DNA of 37,071 bases from CAZUDO01 sp964618895 (GTDB lineage: Bacteria > Desulfobacterota > Binatia > DP-6). The stretch's first letter is position 1. Every line of letters begins with the position of its first letter. A program made the translations under genes and the position numbers. This document shows positions 8,429 to 16,462 of this stretch, one piece after another. Below the pieces are notes generated by a model. The model saw only the letters and a list, made by a program, of their open reading frames with translations. It did no database searches and was not told the DNA's origin. The stretch spans positions 1-37,071 of the forward strand of contig CAZUDO010000053.1 of assembly GCA_964618895.1 (NCBI GenBank). Direction: 5' to 3'.

Positions 8429-8726
8429 GTGCGTATTCCCTTCGTTCGCGTCGGCTCATCGGGTGAGCCGAAATGACTCGCACCTTCTTACCTCGAACCG
8501 TGAACACCACCGCGAGGTCCCTCGCGGCATCTGTGCGCCCGAGCACGAAATAGCGGGGTTCCGCCCCGCTCACCTTCGTGGCGACCGATAGCAAAAGCGG
8601 CGAGTTGGTGAAGACCTGCTCGCACTCGGCTTGCCTGACCTGATGTCGCTTCCAATTCTTCTCGGAGTTGCCCGCGTCCCACTCGAAGCCCTCAACACCT
8701 TCGATCAGCTCAGCCAATCTTGCCAC
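8388..8726 (-). CDS. brnT: BrnT-family ribonuclease toxin
   Basis: BrnT is an RNase toxin with a RelE-like fold. The 112-residue protein shows the family's landmarks: FEWDAGNSEKNWKRHQV (the WDxxKxxxNxxKHxV pattern), AECEQVF, RYFVLGRTDAARDLAVVFTV and the terminal VRVISAHPMSRRERREYA, which holds the conserved Arg and Tyr residues near the active site. It starts with GTG at 8726. An inverted repeat lies 5 bases upstream, probably the site for autoregulation by BrnA. It sits between an attC site and an IS91 remnant, and overlaps the damaged reading frame at 8705-9131. All key positions appear intact, so the toxin is probably active. Confidence 0.85.
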   Translation of the reverse strand: MARLAELIEGVEGFEWDAGNSEKNWKRHQVRQAECEQVFTNSPLLLSVATKVSGAEPRYFVLGRTDAARDLAVVFTVRGKKVRVISAHPMSRRERREYAHAQVAAASEEADS

Positions 8727-9131
8727 GCCTGGCGTATGTCATGATCATATACGCCAAACAACTGGCTGACCCGCTGCGGGTCCCCGATGGTGCTCAATCG
8801 TCGGGGGCGCGGAGGTTCGGCGGTGCTCCGAACACCGGCTCCATCAGGCGGGTCTGATAGCGCCGGGATCGGCGCCGGCGTGGCGGGCTGAGCGCTGTAG
8901 CACCCATAGAGCTGCAGCAAGACGATGGCCTCGGCCGTGCGATCCGCGCGTCCGATTAGGGTGAGATTGGAAAAGACGTGCCGCGAGAGGCGATGGGGGC
9001 GGGCGCGGCGCAGGGCGTAAAAGCGCTTCACGCCGGCCCGGCCGCGCGCGAAGACATGCCGGCCGGCAAACTGACCGTACTCGCAATCCTCGGCACAGAG
9101 ATCGGCGGCACGCTGTCCGTCGGAGCACCTG
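8705..9131 (-). pseudogene. SnoaL/NTF2-like protein fragment, N-terminus lost next to IS91
   Basis: Reading down from 9131 without a start codon, the frame gives GQRAADLCAEDCEYGQFAGR, then GRAGVKRFYALRRARPHRLS and RHVFSNLTLIGRADR. The order (acidic helix, G-R-x-(A/G)-I/V-x-x-FYxxLR, H-x-x-SNL) matches SnoaL_4/NTF2-like domains, which are small cone-shaped enzyme or binding folds. The N-terminal helices are missing, and the IS91-type transposase stop lies exactly at the break. After QLYGCYSAQP the C-terminal residues are low-complexity and do not fit the family. The frame runs into the start of brnT. It is probably non-functional. Confidence 0.4.
8731..8755 (-). promoter_or_regulatory. Inverted repeat upstream of brnT, candidate BrnA operator
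   Basis: GGCGTAT (8731-8737) and ATACGCC (8749-8755) are perfect inverted arms flanking an 11-base centre that contains the palindrome ATGATCAT. It ends 5 bases before the brnT start codon. BrnA-family antitoxins repress their own operon by binding such sites; binding here is inferred. Confidence 0.45.
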
Positions 9132-9539
9132 CTACGCGGGCCCGTCCGCGGTCACGGGCGGCGCCCGCGCGGGGAGCGCCTCCCCCGCCTCCGTCGACAG
9201 GCCGAGGTGGGTCAGGATGCGCCGGATCACCGCTGGATCCTCGATTGTCGCCAACACCACCATGCGTCCGCCACACTTCGGGCAGGCCAGCACGTCGGCC
9301 GCGAACGCCCGGTGCAGAACGGCACCAGGCGCTCGAACGCGCAGTCGCCGCCGCGCACGCGGGCGAAGCCGTGCGCCAGCACGCCACAGCGGAGGAACTT
9401 CCGGAACTCGCGCACGACGAACCCGGGCGGCTGGTCGCTCTCCGCCGCCACGGCGGCGAGGAACCCCGCGAGGTACGCCCGCACGATCCCGTACAGCACG
9501 CTCGTCGGCGGCGACCGCGGCACGTAGACGCCGGCCATG
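9132..9539 (-). pseudogene. IS91-family transposase with the middle deleted
   Basis: The N-terminal part starts at the ATG at 9539 (MAGVYVPRSPPTSVLYGIV) and continues through FRKFLRCGVLAHGFARVRGG to FERLVPF, typical of the IS91/ISCR zinc-binding N-terminal region. At about 9316 the sequence changes frame and continues as FAADVLACPKCGGRMVVLAT and IEDPAVIRRILTHLGLST, the C-terminal tail of the same family, ending in TAG. The whole rolling-circle catalytic section with its Tyr and HUH motif is absent. The element is dead. Its 3' end abuts the SnoaL-like fragment, as if the insertion had cut that gene. Confidence 0.7.
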
Positions 9540-9662
9540 CGGGGCGCGCCAAGCGGGTATGGGCCAACCCTGGACGACAGGCGACGGAGCGCGACCAGCC
9601 GGGCGACAGCACGTTCAGCATGTCGCCGATCACGGCGAGCCGCGTGCCACCGTGGAGGTTGC

Positions 9663-10997
9663 ATGGTAGAAGAGCGCCGCATGATCCCGACTGCCGAGGA
9701 GCGCGCCGCGCTCGCCGCGCGCCGCGCCCGCATCCTGGAGCAGCTCGACGGCGGCGTGCTCCTGCTGGCGGCGGCGCCCGAGCAGACCCGGGCGGACGTC
9801 CCCTACCCGTTCCGCCAGGACAGCGACTTCGACTACGTCACCGGCTTTCCGGAGCCCGACGCCGTGTGCCTGCTCACGCCCCAGGGGACCGAGCACTTCG
9901 TCCTCTTCGTCCGCCCGCACGACCCCGACCGCGCCATCTGGGTGGGGCCGCGCGCCGGTATCGAGGGCGCCGGGGCAGCCTACGGCGCCGACGCCGCCTT
10001 CCCGCTCGACGAGCTCGAGAAGACGCTCCTCCGCTTCCTCGACAAGGCGCCGCACGTCTACCACACGGTCCAGCGCGACGACGCGCTCGCCGGGCGCCTG
10101 CTGGCCGCCATCCGCCGCGCGCAGGCCGACCGCCCCCGCCTGGGCCAGGGGCCGACGGCCATCCGCGACCCGGCCGAGATCCTGCACGAGATGCGGCTCC
10201 ACAAGGAGCCGGGCGAGGTGGCCCTGCTGCGGGCCGCCATCGCCATCGCCTGCGAGGCCCATCGCGAGGCCATGCGCGTCGCGCGCCCCGGCATGCACGA
10301 GTTCGAGATCGAGGCCCTGCTCGACTACACCTTCCGCCGGCGCGGGGCGACCGGGCCGGCCTACCCCTCCATCGTCGCCGCCGGTGCCAACGCCACCATC
10401 CTCCACTACACCGCCAACGACCGCCCGCTGGCGGCCGACGAGCTCCTGCTGATCGACGCCGGCGCCGTGCGCGCCGGCTACTGTGCCGACGTGACCCGCA
10501 CCTTCCCCACCGGCGCGCGCTACACGCCGCCGCAGCGGGACCTGTACGACGCCGTGCTGGCGGCGCAACTGGCCGCCATCGCCGAGGCTCGTCCCGGGGT
10601 CACGCTGGAGGCGTTGCACAGCACGGCGCTGCACGTCCTGGTCGACGCCCTCCACCGCCTCGGCCTGATCGCCGAGCCGGTCGACGAGGCCATCGAGAAG
10701 GAGCGGTACAAGCGCTTCTACATGCACCGCACCAGCCACTGGCTCGGGCGCGACGTGCACGACGTGGGGCGCTACAAGGACAACGGCAGCGCCCGCCCGC
10801 TCGTGCCCGGGATGGTGTTCACGGTCGAGCCCGGCCTGTACGTGCCGGCCGACGCCGACGACGTGCCGGCGCACTTCCGCGGCATCGGTATCCGCATCGA
10901 GGACGACGTGCTGGTCACCGCCGCGGGTCACGAGGTGCTGTCCAGCGCGGCGCCGAAACAGGTGGCGGAGGTGGAAGCCCTTCGCGCCGGCGCGTGA
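9663..10997 (+). CDS. pepP: M24-family Xaa-Pro aminopeptidase
   Basis: This metallopeptidase removes an N-terminal residue next to proline in the cytoplasm. The 444-residue product has the N-terminal creatinase-like domain typical of PepP (FRQDSDFDYVTGFPEPDAV, roughly residues 50-70) and a C-terminal pita-bread domain. The metal ligands are visible: Asp in LIDAGAVRAGYCADVTRTFP (two Asp), His in HRTSHWLGRDVHD, Glu in VEPGLYVP and Glu in GIRIEDDVLV. ATG at 9663 is preceded by GGAGG five bases upstream and is preferred over the ATG at 9681. The next gene begins at or just after its stop codon, so the pair is probably co-transcribed. The length is normal for the family. Confidence 0.92.
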   Translation: MVEERRMIPTAEERAALAARRARILEQLDGGVLLLAAAPEQTRADVPYPFRQDSDFDYVTGFPEPDAVCLLTPQGTEHFVLFVRPHDPDRAIWVGPRAGIEGAGAAYGADAAFPLDELEKTLLRFLDKAPHVYHTVQRDDALAGRLLAAIRRAQADRPRLGQGPTAIRDPAEILHEMRLHKEPGEVALLRAAIAIACEAHREAMRVARPGMHEFEIEALLDYTFRRRGATGPAYPSIVAAGANATILHYTANDRPLAADELLLIDAGAVRAGYCADVTRTFPTGARYTPPQRDLYDAVLAAQLAAIAEARPGVTLEALHSTALHVLVDALHRLGLIAEPVDEAIEKERYKRFYMHRTSHWLGRDVHDVGRYKDNGSARPLVPGMVFTVEPGLYVPADADDVPAHFRGIGIRIEDDVLVTAAGHEVLSSAAPKQVAEVEALRAGA

Positions 10998-11002
10998 GCG
11001 CG

Positions 11003-12208
11003 ATGACCGGCCCGCTGGTCGGCACCCGCGTCGTCGAGCTGGGGTTCTGGGTCGCCGGCCCGTCGGCCGCCGGCGTACTCGCCGACTGGGGGGCCGAGGT
11101 GATCAAGATCGAGCCCCCCACCGGCGACCCGTTCCGGGGCATCATGCTGACCGCCAGCGGCGACCAGGCCGCCTGCAACCCGCCCTTCGAGCTCGACAAC
11201 CGGGGCAAGCGCAGCATCGCACTCGACTTCACGACCGGCGACGGGCGACGGATCGCCGAGGCGCTGGTCGCGCGCGCGGACGTGTTCGTGACCAACCTGC
11301 GCCCCGCCGCCCTCGAGCGTGCCGGCCTCGACTACACGACCCTGTCGGCGCGCGATTCGCGCCTGGTGTACGCGCACGTGACCGGCTACGGCATCACCGG
11401 CCCGGAGCGCGATCGCCCGGCGTACGACATTGGCGCCTTCTGGGCCCGCGCCGGCATCGCCGCCGCGCTCACGCCCCCCGGCGGCGAGCCGCCCTACCAA
11501 CGGGGCGCGCTCGGCGATCACGTGGCCGGCATCAGCGCCGCCGGCGGCATCGCCGCCGCCCTTCTCGCACGCGCCCGGACCGGGACGGGACAGCTCGTCA
11601 CCACCTCGCTGCTGCGCGCCGGCGTGTTCGTCCTCGGCTGGGACACCAACACCGCGCTCCGCCTCGGCGTGCCGGCGCGTCCGATGACGCGCACCACCAC
11701 GCCGAACCCGCTCATCAGCTGCTACCCCGATCGCGACGGCCGCTGGTTCTGGCTCCTCGGGCTGCAGGGCGACCGCCACTGGCCCGACCTGGTGCGCGCC
11801 GTCGAGCGCCCGGAGTGGCTGACCGACGCGCGCTTCGCCACCATGAGCGCGCGCTGGAAGCACTGCGCCGAGCTGGTGGCCGCACTCGACGCCATCTTCG
11901 TCACCCGCCCGCTCGCCGAGTGGGGCCCCATCCTCGACCGCGCCGGCATGTGGTGGGCCCCCGTGCAGACGACGGACGAAGTGATCGCCGACCCGCAGGC
12001 CATCGCCGCCGGCGCCTTCGTCGACGTGCCGGTCGCCGGCGGCGGCATGGCGCGCATGGTCGCCACACCGGTCGACTTCTCGGGCACGCCGTGGGCGCCG
12101 CAGGGCCCGGCGCCGGAAGTGGGACAACACACCGAGGAGATCCTGCTCGAGCTGGGATACGACTGGGACGGCATCGGCCGCTTGAAGAGCGCGGGCGCGA
12201 TACCCTGA
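11003..12208 (+). CDS. CaiB/BaiF-family (class III) CoA-transferase
   Basis: Class III transferases move CoA between organic acids through an Asp-bound acyl intermediate. The 401-residue product starts GPLVGTRVVELGFWVAGP and continues LADWGAEVIKIEPP, the typical Rossmann-like opening. It contains ELDNRGKRSIALDF and GPERDRPAYDIGAFWARAG, where the Asp after Tyr is the expected nucleophile (about residue 145). The C-terminal part contains WGPILDRAGMWWAPVQT. ATG at 11003 is used; an in-frame GTG at 10994 overlaps the pepP stop and is also possible. The substrate cannot be named: racemases (AMACR-like), formyl-CoA and carnitine-type transferases share this fold. A two-hairpin repeat starts 3 bases after its stop. 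Confidence 0.88.
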   Translation: MTGPLVGTRVVELGFWVAGPSAAGVLADWGAEVIKIEPPTGDPFRGIMLTASGDQAACNPPFELDNRGKRSIALDFTTGDGRRIAEALVARADVFVTNLRPAALERAGLDYTTLSARDSRLVYAHVTGYGITGPERDRPAYDIGAFWARAGIAAALTPPGGEPPYQRGALGDHVAGISAAGGIAAALLARARTGTGQLVTTSLLRAGVFVLGWDTNTALRLGVPARPMTRTTTPNPLISCYPDRDGRWFWLLGLQGDRHWPDLVRAVERPEWLTDARFATMSARWKHCAELVAALDAIFVTRPLAEWGPILDRAGMWWAPVQTTDEVIADPQAIAAGAFVDVPVAGGGMARMVATPVDFSGTPWAPQGPAPEVGQHTEEILLELGYDWDGIGRLKSAGAIP

Positions 12209-12210
12209 AT

Positions 12211-12312
12211 CGACCCGAGACCCTGTCTCGGGTCGGAATCGGACGCGAGTGTGGGGCGTCCGGCACATTGTGCGAAGGCCGTGCCGCGGCCGGCGAAGCC
12301 GGCGCGGCAAAG
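12211..12312 (+). repeat. Two-hairpin repeat, copy 2 (3' of the CoA-transferase gene)
   Basis: CGACCCGAGA (12211-12220), loop CCCTG, TCTCGGGTCG (12226-12235) begins 3 bases after the TGA of the CoA-transferase gene. The second hairpin, TGCCGC G GCCGGC-GAA-GCCGGC GCGGCA, lies at 12282-12309. The 29-base block 12281-12309 is repeated as a perfect reverse complement at 12376-12404. A role as transcription terminator is likely, but there is no T-run. Confidence 0.8.
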
Positions 12313-12372
12313 CTGAGCCTCCGGGCAGGCGGCGCGCCTGCCTTCAACCCACGCGCGCTCACGCTCCGAACC

Positions 12373-12467
12373 GTCTGCCGCGCCGGCTTCGCCGGCCGCG
12401 GCACGCCAATCGCCTTGATCACCGGCGGAGAGTCTTGGGACCCGACCCGAGACATGGTCTCGGGTCG
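12373..12467 (-). repeat. Two-hairpin repeat, copy 3 (3' of the protease gene)
   Basis: Same unit as copy 2 in the opposite direction. The first hairpin has arms of 11 bases (12443-12453 and 12457-12467) with a three-base loop and starts one base after the TAA of the minus-strand protease gene. The second hairpin is the perfect reverse complement of 12281-12309. Together copies 2 and 3 form a large imperfect palindrome filling the gap between convergent genes. Confidence 0.8.
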
Positions 12468-12468
12468 T

Positions 12469-14784
12469 TTATCGGCAGGTGAGCCGTGTCCCGTCGCGAT
12501 TGGCCCTGCAGGCCGCCGCCGGCGGCGGACCCGGGAAGGCGATCTCGCCGCAGTTGCCGGCGGTGCCGTCGGCGGCGTCGCCGAGCACGACGGTCGCCTC
12601 GAGCGGGAGGTCGGCGGGCGTGAGCGGGAAGGTGGCGTTCTTGCCCACCACCACCACCAGCACCGAGCCGTCGCCCCGGTCGCGCACCAGGACCTTGGTG
12701 ATGCCCTGGGTGCCACCCGTGGTGAGGTTCCGGAAGACGTAGTTCGAGGCCGAGTTCTTGACCCACCCCGGACCGGGCGACGCATAGACGCCGGCCGGAA
12801 GATCGACCCGCAGCCGGGGCGTGCGGCTCCCGGCACGGATCTCGATCGACATCCCCCGCGCCTGCGGATCGAGCTGACCGGGCGCGACCAGGACGATGTG
12901 GCCACGGATGCGCAGGCGATCGTTACCCGGGATGTTGTCGTTCACCCGGTTCAGCACCAGCCGGCGGACGGGCCAATCGGTCTGGCCGGGAATGAGCGTG
13001 CGGCACAGGTCGCACGCGTCGCCCAGGCCGTCGCCGTCGGTATCGGTCTGTGCGGGATCCACCACCGTCGGGCAGCGGTCGTTGGCGTCGCACACACCGT
13101 CGGCGTCGGCGTCGATCCGCTGACACACCACGGAGCAGCATCCGTTGCTCCCGTTGGCGGCGCCGTCGTCGCAGGACTCGCCCGGGTCCGGGGTCCCGTT
13201 GCCACAGCCGGCCAGGAAGTCGAGCGTGAAGGACAGCGTGCCGCCCGCCGGCGGGCCGAACTGGGTCACCTCGATCAGGTAGGTCGTGCCCCCCACCGCC
13301 AGGAACGACACCTCGGACTGCAAGCCCTGCCCGGCATCGTCGTCACACGCGACCTCGGAGAACGTGCCGCATGCGCCCGTGTGCACCGTCAGCACGGTGT
13401 CGTACGAACTGCCGTAGGTGTCGACCCGCACCGTGCCCCCGAGCATGGGCGTGAAGCTGTACCACACGCTGTTCGAGTTCTGTGCCGGACCGCCGATGGA
13501 GCAGGACTGGAACGGATCCGACACCACCCGGGTGGCCGCACTGGTGTCGACCAGATCGTGGAACGGGGACGCGCCGATGCCGGTGGCGCTCGCGCAGCCG
13601 TCGTTGGTCGCAGGCGCGGCGGCGTTGAGGGTGATGTCGATGCCGGCCTGCGTGCTCCCGGCCAGCACCACCAGCGGCACCGCCACGGCGGGATCGTCGG
13701 GTGGCGTGGTGCTGCCCTCGCCGGCCCCGTTCCAGAACTCGGGCACGCCCGGCAGCTCGACGGGGGGATCGAGCGGCCCCACGTTGGAGCCGCCGGCGAA
13801 GAGCGGATTGATGGGCTCGACTTCGATCGTGTAGCTGCCCGGCGGCAGCCCCGGGATCGTGTACGCCCCCTGCAACGCCGCCGGCGGCGGCCCGCCCGGG
13901 TTGGCGGGGAAATAGCGATCGCCCGAGGCCACGCCGACCGCCATGCCGCGCGGGTCGCCGAGCGCGCGCGCGACCACGTACGCCCCCTGGAACGGCGTCG
14001 TGCCGTCGGCGCGCACCACCTGCCCGGCGATCGTCCCGAAGGCCGACCCGAATCCCGGCGCCGGATAGAGCATCGACACCGCCACCACGTCGTCGAGCGC
14101 CAACGACTGCTGCAGCGCCCCGTTCACCAGGTACGGGAACATGGTCGGCACGACGACGTCGTTGGCCGGGTTGCCGTCGAACGCCTCGGTCTGGTTCACC
14201 TGCGAGTGGTCCAGGTTGAAGTAGTGGCCGAACTCGTGGATCAGCACGGCGTTGAAGTCCGTGAGCGGCAGCTCGGGGTTGTTCACCGTCGACACGCCGT
14301 CGATCCATTTGCCGTTCACGACCGCCGACCCTTCGGTGATGAGCGGCGGCACGAACGACGAGCAGTCGGGGCCGGCGAAGCCGAGTACGTCCTCGCTCGC
14401 GCCCACCCCGAAGACGGCGTCGATGATGGTGCCGTCGGTGTCGAACACGATCGGGTTGAGCCCGTCACCGCACACGCCGAGATAGCTCGGGTAGTTGGCC
14501 GACGTGACGTCGACCGGCAACGGGCCGGCATTGGTGAACGCGATCGCCGCCGAGGGCACGCCGGCCCACACCGCGAAGTTAGCGGTGACATTGGTCACGG
14601 CGGTGGCGTTGGCGAGCGTGCCGAGCGTCCCCTGGTCGGGATGGAACGGGATCGGCGTCGTCCCCCACACCAGCGGGACGCCGGCGCCGTTGGTCAGCCA
14701 CGCCCCCGCCGCGGCGCTCTCACGCGCCGTCCCGCCGAGCATGGCCGCCAGCGCCACCACCGTGACGGCGGTGCGCCAGTTCAT
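12469..14784 (-). CDS. Secreted multidomain matrixin-like zinc metalloprotease
   Basis: The 771-residue protein has a signal peptide (TAVTVVALAAMLGGTARESA). The catalytic domain carries the metzincin zinc motif HEFGHYFNLDH near residue 183, followed by VPTMFPY, the Met-turn. Next come a carboxypeptidase-regulatory-like beta domain (TIAGQVVRADG, GLPPGSYTIEVEP) near residues 250-330, a PPC-type domain (VWYSFTPMLGGTVRVDTYGS) near 430-520, a CGNGTPDPGESCDDG cysteine repeat, a thrombospondin type 3 calcium repeat (DTDGDGLGDACD) near 575-600, and a C-terminal beta domain with NCGE. ATG at 14784 overlaps the stop of the upstream gene (ATGA). It probably degrades extracellular protein; its target is unknown. 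Confidence 0.85.
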   Translation of the reverse strand: MNWRTAVTVVALAAMLGGTARESAAAGAWLTNGAGVPLVWGTTPIPFHPDQGTLGTLANATAVTNVTANFAVWAGVPSAAIAFTNAGPLPVDVTSANYPSYLGVCGDGLNPIVFDTDGTIIDAVFGVGASEDVLGFAGPDCSSFVPPLITEGSAVVNGKWIDGVSTVNNPELPLTDFNAVLIHEFGHYFNLDHSQVNQTEAFDGNPANDVVVPTMFPYLVNGALQQSLALDDVVAVSMLYPAPGFGSAFGTIAGQVVRADGTTPFQGAYVVARALGDPRGMAVGVASGDRYFPANPGGPPPAALQGAYTIPGLPPGSYTIEVEPINPLFAGGSNVGPLDPPVELPGVPEFWNGAGEGSTTPPDDPAVAVPLVVLAGSTQAGIDITLNAAAPATNDGCASATGIGASPFHDLVDTSAATRVVSDPFQSCSIGGPAQNSNSVWYSFTPMLGGTVRVDTYGSSYDTVLTVHTGACGTFSEVACDDDAGQGLQSEVSFLAVGGTTYLIEVTQFGPPAGGTLSFTLDFLAGCGNGTPDPGESCDDGAANGSNGCCSVVCQRIDADADGVCDANDRCPTVVDPAQTDTDGDGLGDACDLCRTLIPGQTDWPVRRLVLNRVNDNIPGNDRLRIRGHIVLVAPGQLDPQARGMSIEIRAGSRTPRLRVDLPAGVYASPGPGWVKNSASNYVFRNLTTGGTQGITKVLVRDRGDGSVLVVVVGKNATFPLTPADLPLEATVVLGDAADGTAGNCGEIAFPGPPPAAACRANRDGTRLTCR

Positions 14785-15299
14785 TTGCCGTCCTCCGCCA
14801 GCTGCTCGACCTCGGTCAGGAACTGATCCAGATTGCGCCCCGGTCCGTCGGCGTCGGCGGGCCGCACGCGGCGCCGGCCGTGGCCGTGCACGCGGTACGC
14901 CCCCTGTGCGAAGCCAACGGGGGACGTGAAGCCGAGCCGGCTGTCCGGACGCAGGAACAGCACCACCTCGTCGCCGGCGGCGAAGCGCGGCAGGTTCGTC
15001 ACCCGGGTGATGGTGCCGTCGGCCAATGGCGTGCTGGTCCCGTACTGCTTGATGACGAATCGAGAACCGGCGCGGCCCTTTATGCTCCGCCGCACGTCGA
15101 GCGTGATCCACGTCGCGGGGAGCCCGGCGTCGTCACGCCCGGCGCGCACGTCGGCGACGGTCGCATGGACGATGCGATCGGCCTTCCGCGCCACCTGGTC
15201 GAGGGGCAGTCGGGCGACCATGGTGGCGTCACCCCGTCCCCCGGCGATCAACGTCAATGCAGCGGCAAGCGCGGCGATATGCATGCGTGTATTGCGCAT
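14781..15299 (-). CDS. Small secreted protein linked to the matrixin-like protease
   Basis: The 172-residue protein has a signal peptide (MHIAALAAALTLIAGGRG) and a beta-rich body: VARKADRIVHATVADVRAG, WITLDVRRSIKGRAG and AAGDEVVLFLRPDSRLGFT, then SPVGFAQGAYRV. I recall this pattern (oxidised or stress-linked beta domain ending in G-x-G-x-Y/F-R-V) encoded next to matrixin-like proteases in related bacteria; no biochemical role is known to me. ATG at 15299 and 15284 are both possible; neither has a strong ribosome binding site. Its TGA shares bases with the protease ATG, so the two are translationally coupled and probably act in the same place, for example as an inhibitor or processing partner (inference). 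Confidence 0.75.
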   Translation of the reverse strand: MRNTRMHIAALAAALTLIAGGRGDATMVARLPLDQVARKADRIVHATVADVRAGRDDAGLPATWITLDVRRSIKGRAGSRFVIKQYGTSTPLADGTITRVTNLPRFAAGDEVVLFLRPDSRLGFTSPVGFAQGAYRVHGHGRRRVRPADADGPGRNLDQFLTEVEQLAEDGK

Positions 15300-15464
15300 A
15301 CCGTCGGGGTGGGTGTACCGCCGCCGACTCGCAGGCGTCAATGGAAACACGGGCCCGGTCGCGGGACCTCCACGCGCTCCCTCATGGCAGATGCGCCGTC
15401 GCGTCGCGGGGAACGGCCAAGCGGGCAGTCCTGACCGACGGTTCGTGCACTGCCGCCCGAGTGG

Positions 15465-16364
15465 TCATGGGGTTCCCCCCCGCGAGGGAGCGATCCCGTA
15501 GTCGCCGGCGGGGGCAGCCGGGCCGCCCGTGTCCTCGTCCCACGCCACGATGGCCCCCAGGACATAGTCGGGTGCGTCTTCCTGGATGTAGTGCCCGGCA
15601 CGCGGGAGCAGCACCGTCCTGTGGTGCGGGAAGAGCGCCTCGAAGCGTTCGCGTTCCCGCGCGCGGAACGCGATGTCGGCCGTGCCCCACACGATCAGCG
15701 TCGGCCGGTCGCGCAGGCGCGCGAGGCCGGCCTCGACCTCGGCCAGATAGTCGGCCGAGGCGCGGATCTCGCGCGGGAAGATCGCCATCGGCAGCCGGTC
15801 GGCCCGGCGCGCAAACGGCCGGCGGTACATGGCCATCACCTCCGGCGGCAGGCGTCGGTGGCGCCGGATGCCGCGCGGGATGAACACGTTCACGAACGCG
15901 TTCAGGTTGACGATCAGGAAGCGCCCGATCGGCCCGCCCATGAGCGCGCTGAAGCGCTCGAAGTGCGGGTCGCCGGTGATCGGCCACGCCCACGTGTTGC
16001 CGATGATGAGCCGTCGCACGCGCTCCGGACGCCTGCCGGCGAAGCCGAGCCCGATCGGCCCGCCCCAGTCGTGCACCATGAGCGTGATGCCGTCGAGCCC
16101 GAGCGCGTCGACGAAGCGTTCCACCACCTGGCTGTGCTCGCGCGGCGTGAAGCCGTAGCCCGCCGGCCCCGGCGACAGCCCGAAACCGGGGTAGTCGGGC
16201 GCAATGCAGCGGTAGCGGTCGGAGAGCCAGTAGACGAAGTGGCGGTAGAGGAACGACCAGGTGGGGTTGCCATGCAGCATGAGCAGCGGCGGACCCGACC
16301 CCGCCTCGACGTAGTGAATACGGGCGCCGCCTGCGAGGTCGATGAAGCGATCCTGTCCGTGCAT
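15465..16364 (-). CDS. Haloalkane dehalogenase-type alpha/beta hydrolase
   Basis: The 299-residue protein has the alpha/beta-hydrolase fold with haloalkane-dehalogenase signatures: HGNPTWSFLYR (Asn33, one of the two halide-binding residues), the nucleophile elbow VHDWGGPIG with Asp99 as nucleophile and Trp100 as second halide-binding residue, an acid in WGTADIAF near residue 234 and the His in AGHYIQED near residue 264. Such enzymes hydrolyse carbon-halogen bonds. Epoxide hydrolases share Asp-Trp but lack the Asn-Trp pair in this form. ATG at 16364 is preferred; one 16 codons upstream is possible. It lies about 100 bases from the APC permease gene on the same strand and may be transcribed with it. 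Natural substrate unknown. Confidence 0.82.
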   Translation of the reverse strand: MHGQDRFIDLAGGARIHYVEAGSGPPLLMLHGNPTWSFLYRHFVYWLSDRYRCIAPDYPGFGLSPGPAGYGFTPREHSQVVERFVDALGLDGITLMVHDWGGPIGLGFAGRRPERVRRLIIGNTWAWPITGDPHFERFSALMGGPIGRFLIVNLNAFVNVFIPRGIRRHRRLPPEVMAMYRRPFARRADRLPMAIFPREIRASADYLAEVEAGLARLRDRPTLIVWGTADIAFRARERERFEALFPHHRTVLLPRAGHYIQEDAPDYVLGAIVAWDEDTGGPAAPAGDYGIAPSRGGTP

Positions 16365-16462
16365 GGCGGCGGGACTGTGGCACGGTCCCGGAATCGGTTC
16401 CACACGAGGCATGGACAACCGGCGCCCGCACGACGATCCGGGGCAGCACGCCGGCCGGGTAC

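Noticed and set aside
12281..12404. The 29-base inverted repeat as the terminal repeats of a MITE
   Set aside because: The outer hairpins and a third copy at 949 show the unit is a single-arm repeat used separately; the inverted pair arises from two convergent genes each having one.
11815..14826. A 1003-codon plus-strand frame crossing the convergent gene ends
   Set aside because: It runs through a stop-adjacent repeat and opposite the protease gene; composition is that of an antisense frame and there is no start signal.
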